This document shows, piece by piece, positions 24,565-32,938 of a DNA stretch of 64,000 nucleotides. Below the pieces are notes generated by a model. It saw only the letters and a program-made list of their open reading frames with translations, had not been told where the DNA came from and ran no database searches. Origin of the DNA: Microbacterium sorbitolivorans (GTDB taxonomy: Bacteria > Actinomycetota > Actinomycetes > Actinomycetales > Microbacteriaceae); contig NZ_KZ848473.1 in the NCBI RefSeq assembly GCF_003327285.1, positions 496,001 to 560,000 on the forward strand, read 5' to 3'. Position 1 is the stretch's first letter. Each line of letters starts with the position of its first letter. A program made the translations under genes and the position numbers.

Positions 24565-26247
24565 ATGGTTACCCCTACTCGTGCGCAGGAAGAGATCCGT
24601 GACCATGCCGCTCTGGACTTGCTAGTAGTCGCACCTGCTGGCTGCGGAAAGACCGAGGCCCTCGCTCTTCGCGTGCAAGGCATGCTGAATCGAAGTGAAG
24701 TCGTTTCGCCCCGGAAAGTGCTCGTCGTCACGTTCTCGAATCGTGCACGTGATAACATCCGCGAGCGTCTCCGTTCATACATAGGAGTGAACACGCTGCG
24801 TGACCGTGTATCGGTAGTCAATTTTCACGGCCTTTCGGCTCGGATAATTCGCGCACACGCTAACGTAATTGGTTTGTCACCTGACCTAAAGATTCCGGAG
24901 ACGGACATTATTGGCAAGGCGTGCAAAACTCGAAACTTCGGTTACGCGCTCGAGAGTCGTGTCAAAGATGCACTACGTGACGCGAAGCTGGAACCACGCA
25001 GCGACCTAGAGGTGCAAGAATACTTGTCGACTAATCGCGAGGTACACGCGCTTGAAATCGAGCAAGAACGAGTTTCGCGAGGTGAGCTTTCATACGATGA
25101 CCTTCCGCGTTTGGCGGAACTCATACTTGCAAACGAGCGTGTTGCTTCACTTTATAAGGCACATTTCGGCGCGGTCGTCGTCGATGAGTTTCAGGACCTT
25201 ACTCCGCAGCAGCTGCGTATTGTAAACGCCATTGGGTACAAACGAACCACATTTGCGGGTGATCTTGCTCAAGGTATATACGGTTTTACCGGCGCAAAGC
25301 CGTCTGAGGTGAATGCCGCGATCGAAGAGGAATGCACCTCTAGAGTTACTTTTGCTGAATCTCATCGCTCGTCACCCGCCGTGCTAGCGGCAGTTAATTC
25401 ATTAAGTTCGTTGACGAGTGGGGTTGAACTGACGGCCGCTATTCCTGACCGGTGGCCAGGTGGTGGCATGTTTAGTATCGTCCCCTTCCCGGATTCCGAG
25501 GCAGAGGCGCTCTGGATGGTCGAACTGGCACAGGGGTTGCTAGAACGCGCGCCATCACATCGTGTCGGGATCATGGCCCGAACGGCAGCTCGTCGAAGGT
25601 TTGTTGAGGCAGAGCTGGTGAAACGGGAGATTGACTTCATGCGTTGGGACGACGGTGTGCTAGATACAGATGCCGCGCGAATGATGCGGTCAATGCTTAG
25701 TAGCTTCGACCTCAGAGGCTATGAACGTGCAGAAAACAAAGACCAGTTCCTGCGTGAAGCTGTAGGAATCGATTCCGTTGTTGAGACCGATAGTAAGAAA
25801 TCTCTCGCTGAAGCGCTCGTGTGGTGTCAGGATTTGCTGCAGCAGGATGTGTCAGTTTTCGAGATTCGTTCACGAGTGCGAGTCGGGGACGACTCGACGT
25901 TGGTGACGAAGCCAGGAATTCATGTCCTAACAGGACATGCCGGCAAGGGGCAGCAGTTTGATTGGGCACTAATCGTGGGCGCCGAAGACGGCACTCTGCC
26001 CTTTTTTAAAGCGGAGAGCGACGAGGAGCTGGCCGAAGAAGCTCGGGTTTTATCAGTAATGCTGTCTCGTGCTCGACATGGCGCTGTTATCGGATACGCG
26101 AAGAACGTCCGGACGCAGGCAGGGCGGCCACGTGATTATGACCCCTCACCTTTTCTGCTGCCGCTTAAGAAAGCTGAGCCTCGAGACCGAAGTTCCTTGA
26201 GATCATGGCTTGCTTCGGTCGATTGGGAAATGATTGGAGCGCGATGA
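24565..26247 (+). CDS. gajB: Gabija helicase GajB (UvrD-like superfamily 1)
   Basis: 560 aa; its ATG follows the gajA stop without a gap. Superfamily 1A helicase motifs in order: TPTRAQEEIRDHA (Q motif), Walker A APAGCGKTEAL at 23-33, motif Ia VVTFSNRARDNIRERL, motif II VVVDEFQDLTPQQ near 205, motif III FAGDLAQGIYGFTGA, motif IV SHRSSPAVL, motif V LTGHAGKGQQFDWALIVGAE and motif VI VMLSRARHG. There is no nuclease domain, unlike AddA. In Gabija, GajB binds GajA and senses DNA ends; the adjacency and size support that role. The 3' end overlaps a possible 64-codon ORF. Confidence 0.85.
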   Translation: MVTPTRAQEEIRDHAALDLLVVAPAGCGKTEALALRVQGMLNRSEVVSPRKVLVVTFSNRARDNIRERLRSYIGVNTLRDRVSVVNFHGLSARIIRAHANVIGLSPDLKIPETDIIGKACKTRNFGYALESRVKDALRDAKLEPRSDLEVQEYLSTNREVHALEIEQERVSRGELSYDDLPRLAELILANERVASLYKAHFGAVVVDEFQDLTPQQLRIVNAIGYKRTTFAGDLAQGIYGFTGAKPSEVNAAIEEECTSRVTFAESHRSSPAVLAAVNSLSSLTSGVELTAAIPDRWPGGGMFSIVPFPDSEAEALWMVELAQGLLERAPSHRVGIMARTAARRRFVEAELVKREIDFMRWDDGVLDTDAARMMRSMLSSFDLRGYERAENKDQFLREAVGIDSVVETDSKKSLAEALVWCQDLLQQDVSVFEIRSRVRVGDDSTLVTKPGIHVLTGHAGKGQQFDWALIVGAEDGTLPFFKAESDEELAEEARVLSVMLSRARHGAVIGYAKNVRTQAGRPRDYDPSPFLLPLKKAEPRDRSSLRSWLASVDWEMIGAR

Positions 26248-26428
26248 TGCTTTGCGGCTCGACGAAAACATGATCATGCGGTCAGATCACGAAAGTTCCA
26301 GTCTTGACGCACTGGGCGTTCCTGTCATAATCAGGCTTAGTATGAGGAAGAATCACCGTATCTCCCGGAAAATCGCGTTATGTCTAATAGGTGCGGAAGT
26401 CGTACGTATGCATCAGGGGAATGAATGA
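26234..26428 (+). CDS. Possible 64-codon ORF bridging gajB and the AAA+ gene
   Basis: A TTG-started frame overlaps the end of gajB by 14 bp and ends in a TGA overlapping the ATG of the AAA+ gene as ATGA. It would encode a basic, Ile/Leu-rich peptide ending GAEVVRMHQGNE; an internal ATG at 26270 would give 52 aa. Its exact fit between two overlaps is suggestive, but the start codon is weak, codon use is irregular and I know no homologue. If it is not translated, 26248-26424 is simply the spacer and probably holds a promoter. Confidence 0.3.
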   Translation: MERDDALRLDENMIMRSDHESSSLDALGVPVIIRLSMRKNHRISRKIALCLIGAEVVRMHQGNE

Positions 26429-27657
26429 CTGTGCCAACAATAGACTTGGTGGGGCAGTTGCTTCGAGTAAGCAGTGTGGAGCACGAGACAGGGACTGTTC
26501 ACGTGCGGCTTATAAATGGCAACTACGCCACGGTAAGCAATTTGTCGAACGTCGACCAAGTTGTTCGGGGTATGGTCATTATTCTTGGTGACGACGGCTG
26601 GCGGCAAGTACCGAACGAAACTTGGCCTGAGCCGAGTTCTATCGCTGTGGTTCGTAGCGTCCTCGAAGATGGCACTGTACTCGTGGAGGCTGGTACAAGT
26701 CTCAGGCCGATACACAACGATCGTGCGGTGAGGGTTGAGATCAACAACACGGTCGAATATAGCGATATCGAAGGAGTCATTCGCACAGTTTCGGATACCC
26801 CGTTGCGGAGCAGTCCAAGTGACCAGATTACGATCGATGATATTCGCAAAGAGTACTTGTGGAGTGAAAAGGGCCTCGGGGCGGGGTTTAGTGACTTTGG
26901 AGGGTATCCGCACGTCAAGGCTCGTGCGCAAGAGCTGATTGAGACGCAGCTAGAGCGCCGTGAGAAGCTGGACAAAATCAAGGCGCGTCCGGTCAAAGGT
27001 GTCTTATTTACGGGGTCCCCTGGAACAGGTAAAACGCACCTTGCCCGTATCATCGCTCGCGAGTCGCAGGCGGAGTTCTATCTCGTAAGCGGTCCAGCAG
27101 TGATCAGCAAGTGGGTTGGTGACACCGAGGACACGCTGCGTAAGATTTTTGAAGCCGCGACAGCCAGCAAATCGGGACGAGCGATAATATTCTTTGACGA
27201 AATCGACAGTATTGCAGAGCGCCGTAGCGGCGATTCTCATGAATCATCACACCGGCTCGTTGCTCAGCTGCTCACATTGATGGACGGCTTTGATGACAAG
27301 GGAAAGAGCGTCATCGTTATCGCAGCCACTAACAGGGCTGAGGCACTCGATCCTGCCCTGCTCCGTCCCGGGCGTTTCGACTGGGAGATTCAGTTCGGAC
27401 TACCCAGTCTGACCGACCGGCTGGAGATATTAAGTGTCCGGGCGAGCAAACTAACCACTGAGGGGCAGCTACCGCTCGAAGATATTGCAGCGCTCACGAA
27501 CGGCTGGTCAGCAGCGGAGCTCACCGCCATATGGACAGAGGCTGCGTTGGTTGCCGCAGGCGACGATCGAGGCGCTATCACGTCTGAAGATCTCGCTGTG
27601 GCATATGAGCGTGTCGCGATGAAGCCGCGACGGTCAGCCGCAGGAGAGGACGAATAA
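26425..27657 (+). CDS. AAA+ ATPase of the Mpa/ARC/Cdc48-like type
   Basis: 410 aa, ATG with AGGGGA just upstream. Residues 5-65 and 70-118 look like tandem small beta-barrels (OB-like), as in the interdomain of the proteasomal ATPases Mpa and ARC. The AAA module follows: DFGGYPHVK, Walker A GSPGTGKT at 197-204, pore loop SKWVGD near 228, Walker B IIFFDEID at 255-261, sensor-1 Asn in AATNRAE and arginine fingers in LLRPGRFD. It should form a hexameric unfoldase or remodeller. It lacks the N-terminal coiled coil that binds Pup and any C-terminal proteasome-docking tail. It overlaps the DUF6414 gene as TAATG, implying a joint complex. Confidence 0.85.
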   Translation: MTVPTIDLVGQLLRVSSVEHETGTVHVRLINGNYATVSNLSNVDQVVRGMVIILGDDGWRQVPNETWPEPSSIAVVRSVLEDGTVLVEAGTSLRPIHNDRAVRVEINNTVEYSDIEGVIRTVSDTPLRSSPSDQITIDDIRKEYLWSEKGLGAGFSDFGGYPHVKARAQELIETQLERREKLDKIKARPVKGVLFTGSPGTGKTHLARIIARESQAEFYLVSGPAVISKWVGDTEDTLRKIFEAATASKSGRAIIFFDEIDSIAERRSGDSHESSHRLVAQLLTLMDGFDDKGKSVIVIAATNRAEALDPALLRPGRFDWEIQFGLPSLTDRLEILSVRASKLTTEGQLPLEDIAALTNGWSAAELTAIWTEAALVAAGDDRGAITSEDLAVAYERVAMKPRRSAAGEDE

Positions 27658-29015
27658 TGGGCCTTCGGAAATGGTGGAAGACGCGGCGCAATCGTCCTGT
27701 ACGAGCTGACGAGGCGCCCGTGAGCAAGGCACCGACGAAAGCAGACCTTCGTGAGTTCATCTACCTGGATGAGGTGAGCCTCCGTAGTCTACTTTCGTCC
27801 CTTACGGGTGACCTAAGAGACAGCGCGTCGGAGCAATCATCGGACGAGCTTCAGGCAGAGATCGCGAGCGGTATCAAGGCCGGTAATGCTCTTGTCGGCG
27901 CCGAAGCTAATGTCTCTTCCCGCTTTCAGGCGACCAATAACAGCACAATTCAGACGTCGAGGAAGGCGACCGTCCAGTCGTGGTTCAGAGAGTTTCACGC
28001 TCTCAAAGGCATTCGGTTGATCGAAGTGACGCGCACAGACGGCCCTGCGTTCGATCAGGCCGCGCTCTTATCGACAACCGACAAATCGTTGTTGCTTAGA
28101 AATGACGAGCTGGGACGAGGAGAGCTTGTCGAGTTCCGGGTGAGACTCTCTGCAGACCCTGTCTATCAGCTTGGGGCGATGGTGAGCGAGTTTTCGGGGA
28201 TGGCGGACGAGTACCCCGATATGTTCAAAGAAAGCGGCGCGCTTGCATCACTTCGCGAGGCCCAACCGATCGGCAAGGTGCTCGATCGCTTCCTCGTTGG
28301 GCTGATTCCGATTCGTGCGGTTGTGCTCGACTACTCCATCGTGACGATTGGTGAAGAGAAGTTCATTGCGCACAACGACCTAATTACAGGACTTTCGCTC
28401 GTCAGCGAGCCTCTTGAAATAGTCGGCGTCACGGAGCAGGCGGGGTACTGGAAAGACCTCCGTCGGGTGCTTTTTTCTGAAGCGGAGGTGACGTTGATGG
28501 GGCGAGTATCGCGCGCCGGCGTCCAAGCAGAATGGACACCTGTCAAACTCGCTGATCTTTTCAAGGAGATGGTCCCTGGGCTTGTAGCTCAGATTAACGC
28601 AGCCGGGAGAACAGGAACTCAAGTTCCGCAGCCACAGCCGAACGCTGACTCAAACCGTCTGACGGTCGCGCTCAACGCATATGCCAGCGGAATCCTTGAA
28701 TATAAAAGAAGGGAGCTAACTCAGCGAGAAAAGCAGGAGCTGGATCTCGCGGTCGCGGCGCTACGCGGCCGGTCAGGCTCAGTATCGGAGCAACACAGCG
28801 CTTTCGCCGTGATCCGATCTCGCATCAGTGAACTAACCGGCGTGACAGTTGGGCCTAAACGAGAGCTCGCCATTAGAGAGCAAGCACGTGTATCGTCGGG
28901 CCTTCCTCTTTTTCCTGCTTTAGCAGCGAGCACGGACGCACCCGCACCTCCGCCTCAGACAACTGTGAGTAGTGAGAACCTGATCGACGTCGAGATTATT
29001 GCGATCTACTGGTGA
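27657..29015 (+). CDS. DUF6414 family protein, partner of the AAA+ ATPase
   Basis: 452 aa, translationally coupled to the AAA+ gene. After a basic N-terminus (LRKWWKTRRNRPVR) comes the DUF6414 hallmark, REFIYLDEVSLRSLLSSLTG at about 32-51, then a Gln/Ser-rich helical stretch, a central alpha/beta region with RLIEVTRTDGPAFDQAALL, and a Pro-rich linker before the C-terminal strand ENLIDVEIIAIYW. No membrane helix and no catalytic motif are evident. Proteins with this domain are scattered across bacteria in variable islands; their role is unknown. Its place at the end of a defence operon next to an unfoldase makes an effector or substrate role the leading inference. Confidence 0.75.
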   Translation: MGLRKWWKTRRNRPVRADEAPVSKAPTKADLREFIYLDEVSLRSLLSSLTGDLRDSASEQSSDELQAEIASGIKAGNALVGAEANVSSRFQATNNSTIQTSRKATVQSWFREFHALKGIRLIEVTRTDGPAFDQAALLSTTDKSLLLRNDELGRGELVEFRVRLSADPVYQLGAMVSEFSGMADEYPDMFKESGALASLREAQPIGKVLDRFLVGLIPIRAVVLDYSIVTIGEEKFIAHNDLITGLSLVSEPLEIVGVTEQAGYWKDLRRVLFSEAEVTLMGRVSRAGVQAEWTPVKLADLFKEMVPGLVAQINAAGRTGTQVPQPQPNADSNRLTVALNAYASGILEYKRRELTQREKQELDLAVAALRGRSGSVSEQHSAFAVIRSRISELTGVTVGPKRELAIREQARVSSGLPLFPALAASTDAPAPPPQTTVSSENLIDVEIIAIYW

Positions 29016-29016
29016 C

Positions 29017-29044
29017 ACGCATACGGGCGCGCCCGCCAATGCGT
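29017..29044 (+). terminator. Weak hairpin after the defence operon
   Basis: ACGCAT and ATGCGT pair around the palindrome GGGCGCGCCC immediately after the DUF6414 stop. The geometry is imperfect and there is no U-run, so it is a tentative end of the operon. Confidence 0.35.
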
Positions 29045-29117
29045 CAATGGCGTTGGTGTGCGCGCCGCGCGGCGAGCTGACGACTCGGGGGAGCGGATGG
29101 GTTGCTGTCGGTGATGA

Positions 29118-29543
29118 CTACCCGTTCGCACTCCGTATCGTCACACCCGCTCGTCTCAGGTGCATTGAAATGGTCTGCGCATTGAAATCAAGCCGCTCGC
29201 CAATTCTCGCGAGGGACATGCCTTGTTTGTAGAGCGACACCGCGATGTCGACCTGCGCTGGCGAGATCTTCCGCTGCTTACGAAGCACCACCTCGCCCTC
29301 CTCGAGTACATCGCGAATCGACGTCCGGTGGATGGCGTAGCGCCGCGCCAGCTCCTTCATCGAGACGCCGGCGTAGTACGCGTGCACGATGCGCTGCTTT
29401 TCGCGGGCTGCGATGCGGCCGTCGCGGCGCGCCACCAAGGGTGTGGGTTCGCGGGAAATACGCCGCTCACCGGTTATTTTAAGCAGGTCATGAAGTTGAC
29501 GTGCGGCCAATTTTAGGTTCGAGTAGGCACCCAAGACGCCCAC
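29118..29543 (-). CDS. Helix-turn-helix protein at the island edge
   Basis: About 141 aa from a GTG at 29543; the start is uncertain because the frame stays open upstream and no ribosome site is clear. Two tandem HTH units are visible: AREKQRIVHAYYAGVSMKEL with RYAIHRTSIRDVL, then ISPAQVDIAVSLYKQGMSLA with RIGERLDFNAQTISMHLRRA. The pattern resembles the DNA-binding ends of resolvases and the small HTH proteins of actinobacteria that often flank integrated elements; no catalytic serine-recombinase domain is present. It may be a remnant of the integration module or a resident regulator. Confidence 0.65.
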   Translation of the reverse strand: MGVLGAYSNLKLAARQLHDLLKITGERRISREPTPLVARRDGRIAAREKQRIVHAYYAGVSMKELARRYAIHRTSIRDVLEEGEVVLRKQRKISPAQVDIAVSLYKQGMSLARIGERLDFNAQTISMHLRRAGVTIRSANG

Positions 29544-29547
29544 CAAA

Positions 29548-29580
29548 AAATCCCTGGTTAGCTTGGCTAACCAGGGATTT
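29548..29580 (-). terminator. Strong terminator of the hydrolase transcript, at the island/core junction
   Basis: A perfect 15-bp stem (AAATCCCTGGTTAGC and its complement) with a 3-base loop, followed on the minus strand by TTTTTT. It lies 25 bp after the hydrolase stop and marks the shift to core composition. Confidence 0.85.
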
Positions 29581-29604
29581 CTCGTTTCCCGCGGCGAGAT
29601 GGGT

Positions 29605-30747
29605 TCATCGGCGGGCAGGTGCAACCTCTCGGATCCATGCGGCGACAGTGGCCTCGTAGCGATCGGGATCGACGTTCGGTTCCCACCCGTGTGTGCACGC
29701 CGCCACCTCATGGAGGGCGACGTGTCCGGGGTTTCCCGCCGCGAACTCCTCGAGCAGCGCGAAGGGGACGTTGGTGTCGCCGCGCGACCCGAAGATGAGC
29801 GTCGGTCGCGTGAGTCGGCCTGGCGCCAGCCAGTCGAGGTCATCGAGGTCAACGTAGGTCGGCATTCCCACGGCCCGGGCGACGATCGGGGTCTGCACGG
29901 CCGCCTCCACGACGCGCGACACCCAGCCGGGGAGCCGCATGCGTCGCGCTCCGGCGCGCATGATGTGGCGCCACGACACGGCCGGCGCGACAAGGACGAG
30001 CCCGGAGATCAGATCCCGGTGCGGCGAGCGTTCTGTCGCGAGTAGCGCGGCGGATGCGCCCATTGACCAGCCGAACAGGAGAATCTTGGAGGCGCCGCGT
30101 TCGGCCGCATAGGCGATCGCGGAGACCACGTCTTCGACCTCGACGGCACCCATCCCCGCGCGGCACCGAGCCGCTCGGCCGTCTGGTGCGCCTCGGTAGG
30201 CGATGCTGAGCGACCGGTAGCCTGCCTCGCGCGCCGGCGGCACGCCCCATAGCGTGTTCATCCGATTGGAGCGCACGCCGTGGACGTGAATCGCCCAAGA
30301 GTCACCTTCGTCGCCGTACAGCCAGCCGGGCATCTCACCGACGGGCGTCGGAATCGACACATCCGTGTAGTCGCCCGCGACATCCGGCGTTGCTCCCGGA
30401 TCCGGCGTGACGTCCACCACCGCCTGGGGGATGGGTGCGGTGCTGCGGATCACCGGGCGAATGATTCGCCCCTCGTGACGTACGGGCGCGCCGACGTGCG
30501 CGCTGCCGTCGCCCCACACGAGAGTCATGCGGCCGGGCTCCTGTGCGTAGCGTCCCGGAGCGAGCTCCACGTGATCGCGCGCGGCGCCCACAACGGTGAC
30601 TGTGCGCGCTCGGGGCTTCCACGTCGTCATCCTCGCCACGAACGCGGACGTCACGCCCCAGGCGGCAATGCCGAGGGCGAGAATGGCGACGGCGAAAATT
30701 GCGACCACTACGACTGGTCTGTGCCCGTCTTCGTCGTGCCCGCCCAC
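29605..30747 (-). CDS. Alpha/beta hydrolase, membrane-anchored
   Basis: 380 aa if it starts at the GTG at 30747; the frame runs on antisense-free into the upstream gene, so the start is not certain. One N-terminal hydrophobic helix (RPVVVVAIFAVAILALGIAA) anchors it. The hydrolase domain has the nucleophile elbow FGWSMGASAA, an acid in FGSRGDTNVP and the catalytic His in ACTHGWEPN, so the Ser-Asp-His triad is complete. The substrate is unknown; related actinobacterial proteins are annotated only as hydrolases. It overlaps the AI-2E-type gene by about 40 bp and is probably cotranscribed with it. Confidence 0.8.
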   Translation of the reverse strand: MGGHDEDGHRPVVVVAIFAVAILALGIAAWGVTSAFVARMTTWKPRARTVTVVGAARDHVELAPGRYAQEPGRMTLVWGDGSAHVGAPVRHEGRIIRPVIRSTAPIPQAVVDVTPDPGATPDVAGDYTDVSIPTPVGEMPGWLYGDEGDSWAIHVHGVRSNRMNTLWGVPPAREAGYRSLSIAYRGAPDGRAARCRAGMGAVEVEDVVSAIAYAAERGASKILLFGWSMGASAALLATERSPHRDLISGLVLVAPAVSWRHIMRAGARRMRLPGWVSRVVEAAVQTPIVARAVGMPTYVDLDDLDWLAPGRLTRPTLIFGSRGDTNVPFALLEEFAAGNPGHVALHEVAACTHGWEPNVDPDRYEATVAAWIREVAPARR

Positions 30748-31934
30748 CGACGTGTCGAGATCCGGGACTCCACCGGGTGCGTCGACCAGATGAGTGAGTC
30801 CGGATCCGGGGCCGCGCCCGTGCGCCACGTGCCGCTCGCGATCGTCACGGCGGCGACGTTGAGGAAGGCGACGATCGGCACGGCGAAAAGCGCGCCGGGG
30901 ATGCCGGCGAGCATGGATCCGCCCGCGACCGACATGATTACGGCGAGCGGGTGCACGTTGACCGCCGTGCCCATGATGAGCGGTTGCAGAATGTGGCCCT
31001 CGATCTGCTGCACGACGAGCACGACGGCGAGCATCGCGACGGCGACCCAGACGCCGTTGTAGAGCAGCGCGATCAACACGGCGATCGCGCCGGTCGCGAT
31101 CGCGCCGACGACCGGGACGAAGGATCCGAGGAAGACCGTCACCGCGATCGGGATCGCGAGCGGCACGCCGAGGAGGAACGCGCCCGCGCCGATGCCGACG
31201 GCATCGATCGTGGCGACCGCGATCTGCGTCTTGGCGTAGTTGATGAGCGTCTGCCAGCCGTTGCGGCCGGCCTGATCGACGGCCTGGCGGGCGCGCCGGG
31301 GGAACAGCCGCACGGTCCAGCGCCAGATCGTGCCGCCGTCGGCGAGCAGGCACAGCAGTGCGAACAGGGCGAGAAGAGCACCTGCACCGACGTGGCCCAG
31401 CGTGCTGCCGACCGCAACGACGCCGTTGATCAGCACGCTCGCCTGCTGCTGGAGCTGGTTGAGCCCGTCGGTGAGGAGCTGGTCGATGTCGGTTGAGGAG
31501 AGGTGGAGCGGGCCATCGGTGAGGAAGGTTTGGAACGCCGTGACGGTCTGTTCGGCCTTCGCGACGACGTCGCTCCACTGGCGCGAGATCTGCCAGCTGA
31601 CGAGCCAGATCAGCGCCGAGACGATCGTGAGAGTTCCGAGCACGGTTATCGCGGTCGCGATCCACTTGTGCACGCCGTGCGCTCGTAGCCACGAGAAGAT
31701 CGGCCAGACGAGCGCCGTGATGAGGATCGCGACGAGGAGCGGCACGACGAGCAGTTTGAACCGCATGACGAGCCAGATCAGGACGCCGGCCGCGGCCGCG
31801 ATCGCGACGAGGCGCCACGCGTAGGCGCCGGCGATGCGCATGCCGCGCGGGACGTCGTTCGTCAGGGAGGGAGATGTCCGCGGGTTCTGGCGCAGGGCCG
31901 GGCTCACTGCGCGCTGGCGCGGGGAGGGCTTCAT
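30708..31934 (-). CDS. AI-2E family transporter
   Basis: 408 aa, with AAGGGAG before the ATG at 31934. It is a PF01594-type permease with about eight membrane segments: two pairs near the N-terminus (AIAAAAGVLIWLVMRF, TAITVLGTLTIVSALIWLVS), an amphipathic central region, then the conserved GVPLAIPIAVTVFLGSFVPV and IPGALFAVPIVAFLNV. The family exports small solutes or ions; the AI-2 link is historical and not specific. It has a Ser-rich cytoplasmic N-terminus. Confidence 0.9.
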   Translation of the reverse strand: MKPSPRQRAVSPALRQNPRTSPSLTNDVPRGMRIAGAYAWRLVAIAAAAGVLIWLVMRFKLLVVPLLVAILITALVWPIFSWLRAHGVHKWIATAITVLGTLTIVSALIWLVSWQISRQWSDVVAKAEQTVTAFQTFLTDGPLHLSSTDIDQLLTDGLNQLQQQASVLINGVVAVGSTLGHVGAGALLALFALLCLLADGGTIWRWTVRLFPRRARQAVDQAGRNGWQTLINYAKTQIAVATIDAVGIGAGAFLLGVPLAIPIAVTVFLGSFVPVVGAIATGAIAVLIALLYNGVWVAVAMLAVVLVVQQIEGHILQPLIMGTAVNVHPLAVIMSVAGGSMLAGIPGALFAVPIVAFLNVAAVTIASGTWRTGAAPDPDSLIWSTHPVESRISTRRWAGTTKTGTDQS

Positions 31935-31977
31935 GCTCCCTTTTTAGACGAACTCGTTAGGGATTACATCCCTCGAT

Positions 31978-32838
31978 TTATGCCGCCGCGTTCCACAGGT
32001 GCAGCGTGAGGAAGGTGCGCCAGGGCCGCACGAGATCGGCGATCGCGTCGAGCTGTTCGCCGATCCCCAGCGCCTTCGCGCCCGCGCGCACGGCGGAATC
32101 GTTTGGGAGGAGCACGTCGGGCGACCCGAGGATCCGCATGGTCGCGTACGAGGCCGTCCACGGACCGATCCCGGGGAACGCCAGGAGCGCCGCGTAGACG
32201 GCGTCCTCGCCGGCGCCTGGATCGATCAGGGCCGGATCCCGCTCGAGCGCCTCGGCGACGAGCCGGAGCGAGCGGCGGCGGCTCTCGGGGCCGCGGAACG
32301 CCCGCTGGCCGTCGCCCGCCATGACGGCGGCGGACGGGAAGAGACGGTTCACCGGGCCCTCGAAACCGAGCGCGGGCATCGCGGCCGCCATGCCTGCGAG
32401 CATCGACGTCGCCGACTTCACGGTGATCTGCTGGCCGACGATCGCGCGGAAGACCGTCTCGTGCGGGTCGACGCTCCCGGGCAACCGGATCCCCGGATCC
32501 GCCCGCACGGCGGCCGCGAGCGCCGGGTGTACACCGAGCGCGCCGTCGATCACGCTCGAATCGACGTCGAGGCCGAGCATCTTGCGCACGCGCGCGACCG
32601 CGACGGGAACGTCGTCGGCGTGCGCGTGCCGTAGCTCGAGGCTCACGCTGCCGTCGCCGTCGCGGACGGTCGCGATGGCGGGCCCGTGGGGGAGCGAGAG
32701 GGTGCGCGTGTAGGAGGCCTCGTCGACGTGCTCGACGCCCGCGACGGCGCGGGCGCGATAGAAGCGCAGCAGGTGGTGGAAGTTCAGCGGCGGGCGGTAG
32801 GGGAGCGCCAGCGTGACGGCTTCGAGAACATCGACCAT
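31978..32838 (-). CDS. AlkA-like DNA-3-methyladenine glycosylase
   Basis: 286 aa. Residues 1-110 form the AlkA_N-type beta domain. The HhH-GPD glycosylase fold follows: VFRAIVGQQITVKSATSMLA (the conserved QQ-s motif), the hairpin LLAFPGIGPWTASYATMRIL and the catalytic Asp in LLPNDSAVR. It excises alkylated purines from DNA. In many actinobacteria the same domains form the C-terminus of an AdaA-AlkA fusion; here the glycosylase stands alone, with no Ada domain in frame upstream. Confidence 0.85.
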   Translation of the reverse strand: MVDVLEAVTLALPYRPPLNFHHLLRFYRARAVAGVEHVDEASYTRTLSLPHGPAIATVRDGDGSVSLELRHAHADDVPVAVARVRKMLGLDVDSSVIDGALGVHPALAAAVRADPGIRLPGSVDPHETVFRAIVGQQITVKSATSMLAGMAAAMPALGFEGPVNRLFPSAAVMAGDGQRAFRGPESRRRSLRLVAEALERDPALIDPGAGEDAVYAALLAFPGIGPWTASYATMRILGSPDVLLPNDSAVRAGAKALGIGEQLDAIADLVRPWRTFLTLHLWNAAA

Positions 32839-32938
32839 TGTCTCAGCCTATTCGTGCGGCGAAAGCCCTCGCGCGCCGGGGATCCGCGGCGTACATTGAA
32901 GCCGTCGGATCCGCGTCATCGACCTCCCTGGAGCCATC

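Noticed and set aside
26425..27657. A true proteasome activator (Mpa/ARC)
   Set aside because: No N-terminal coiled coil, no C-terminal docking tail, and no proteasome or Pup genes nearby; only the domain type is shared.
1..29540. CRISPR arrays or cas genes in the island
   Set aside because: No spaced direct repeats and no Cas motifs seen on either strand.
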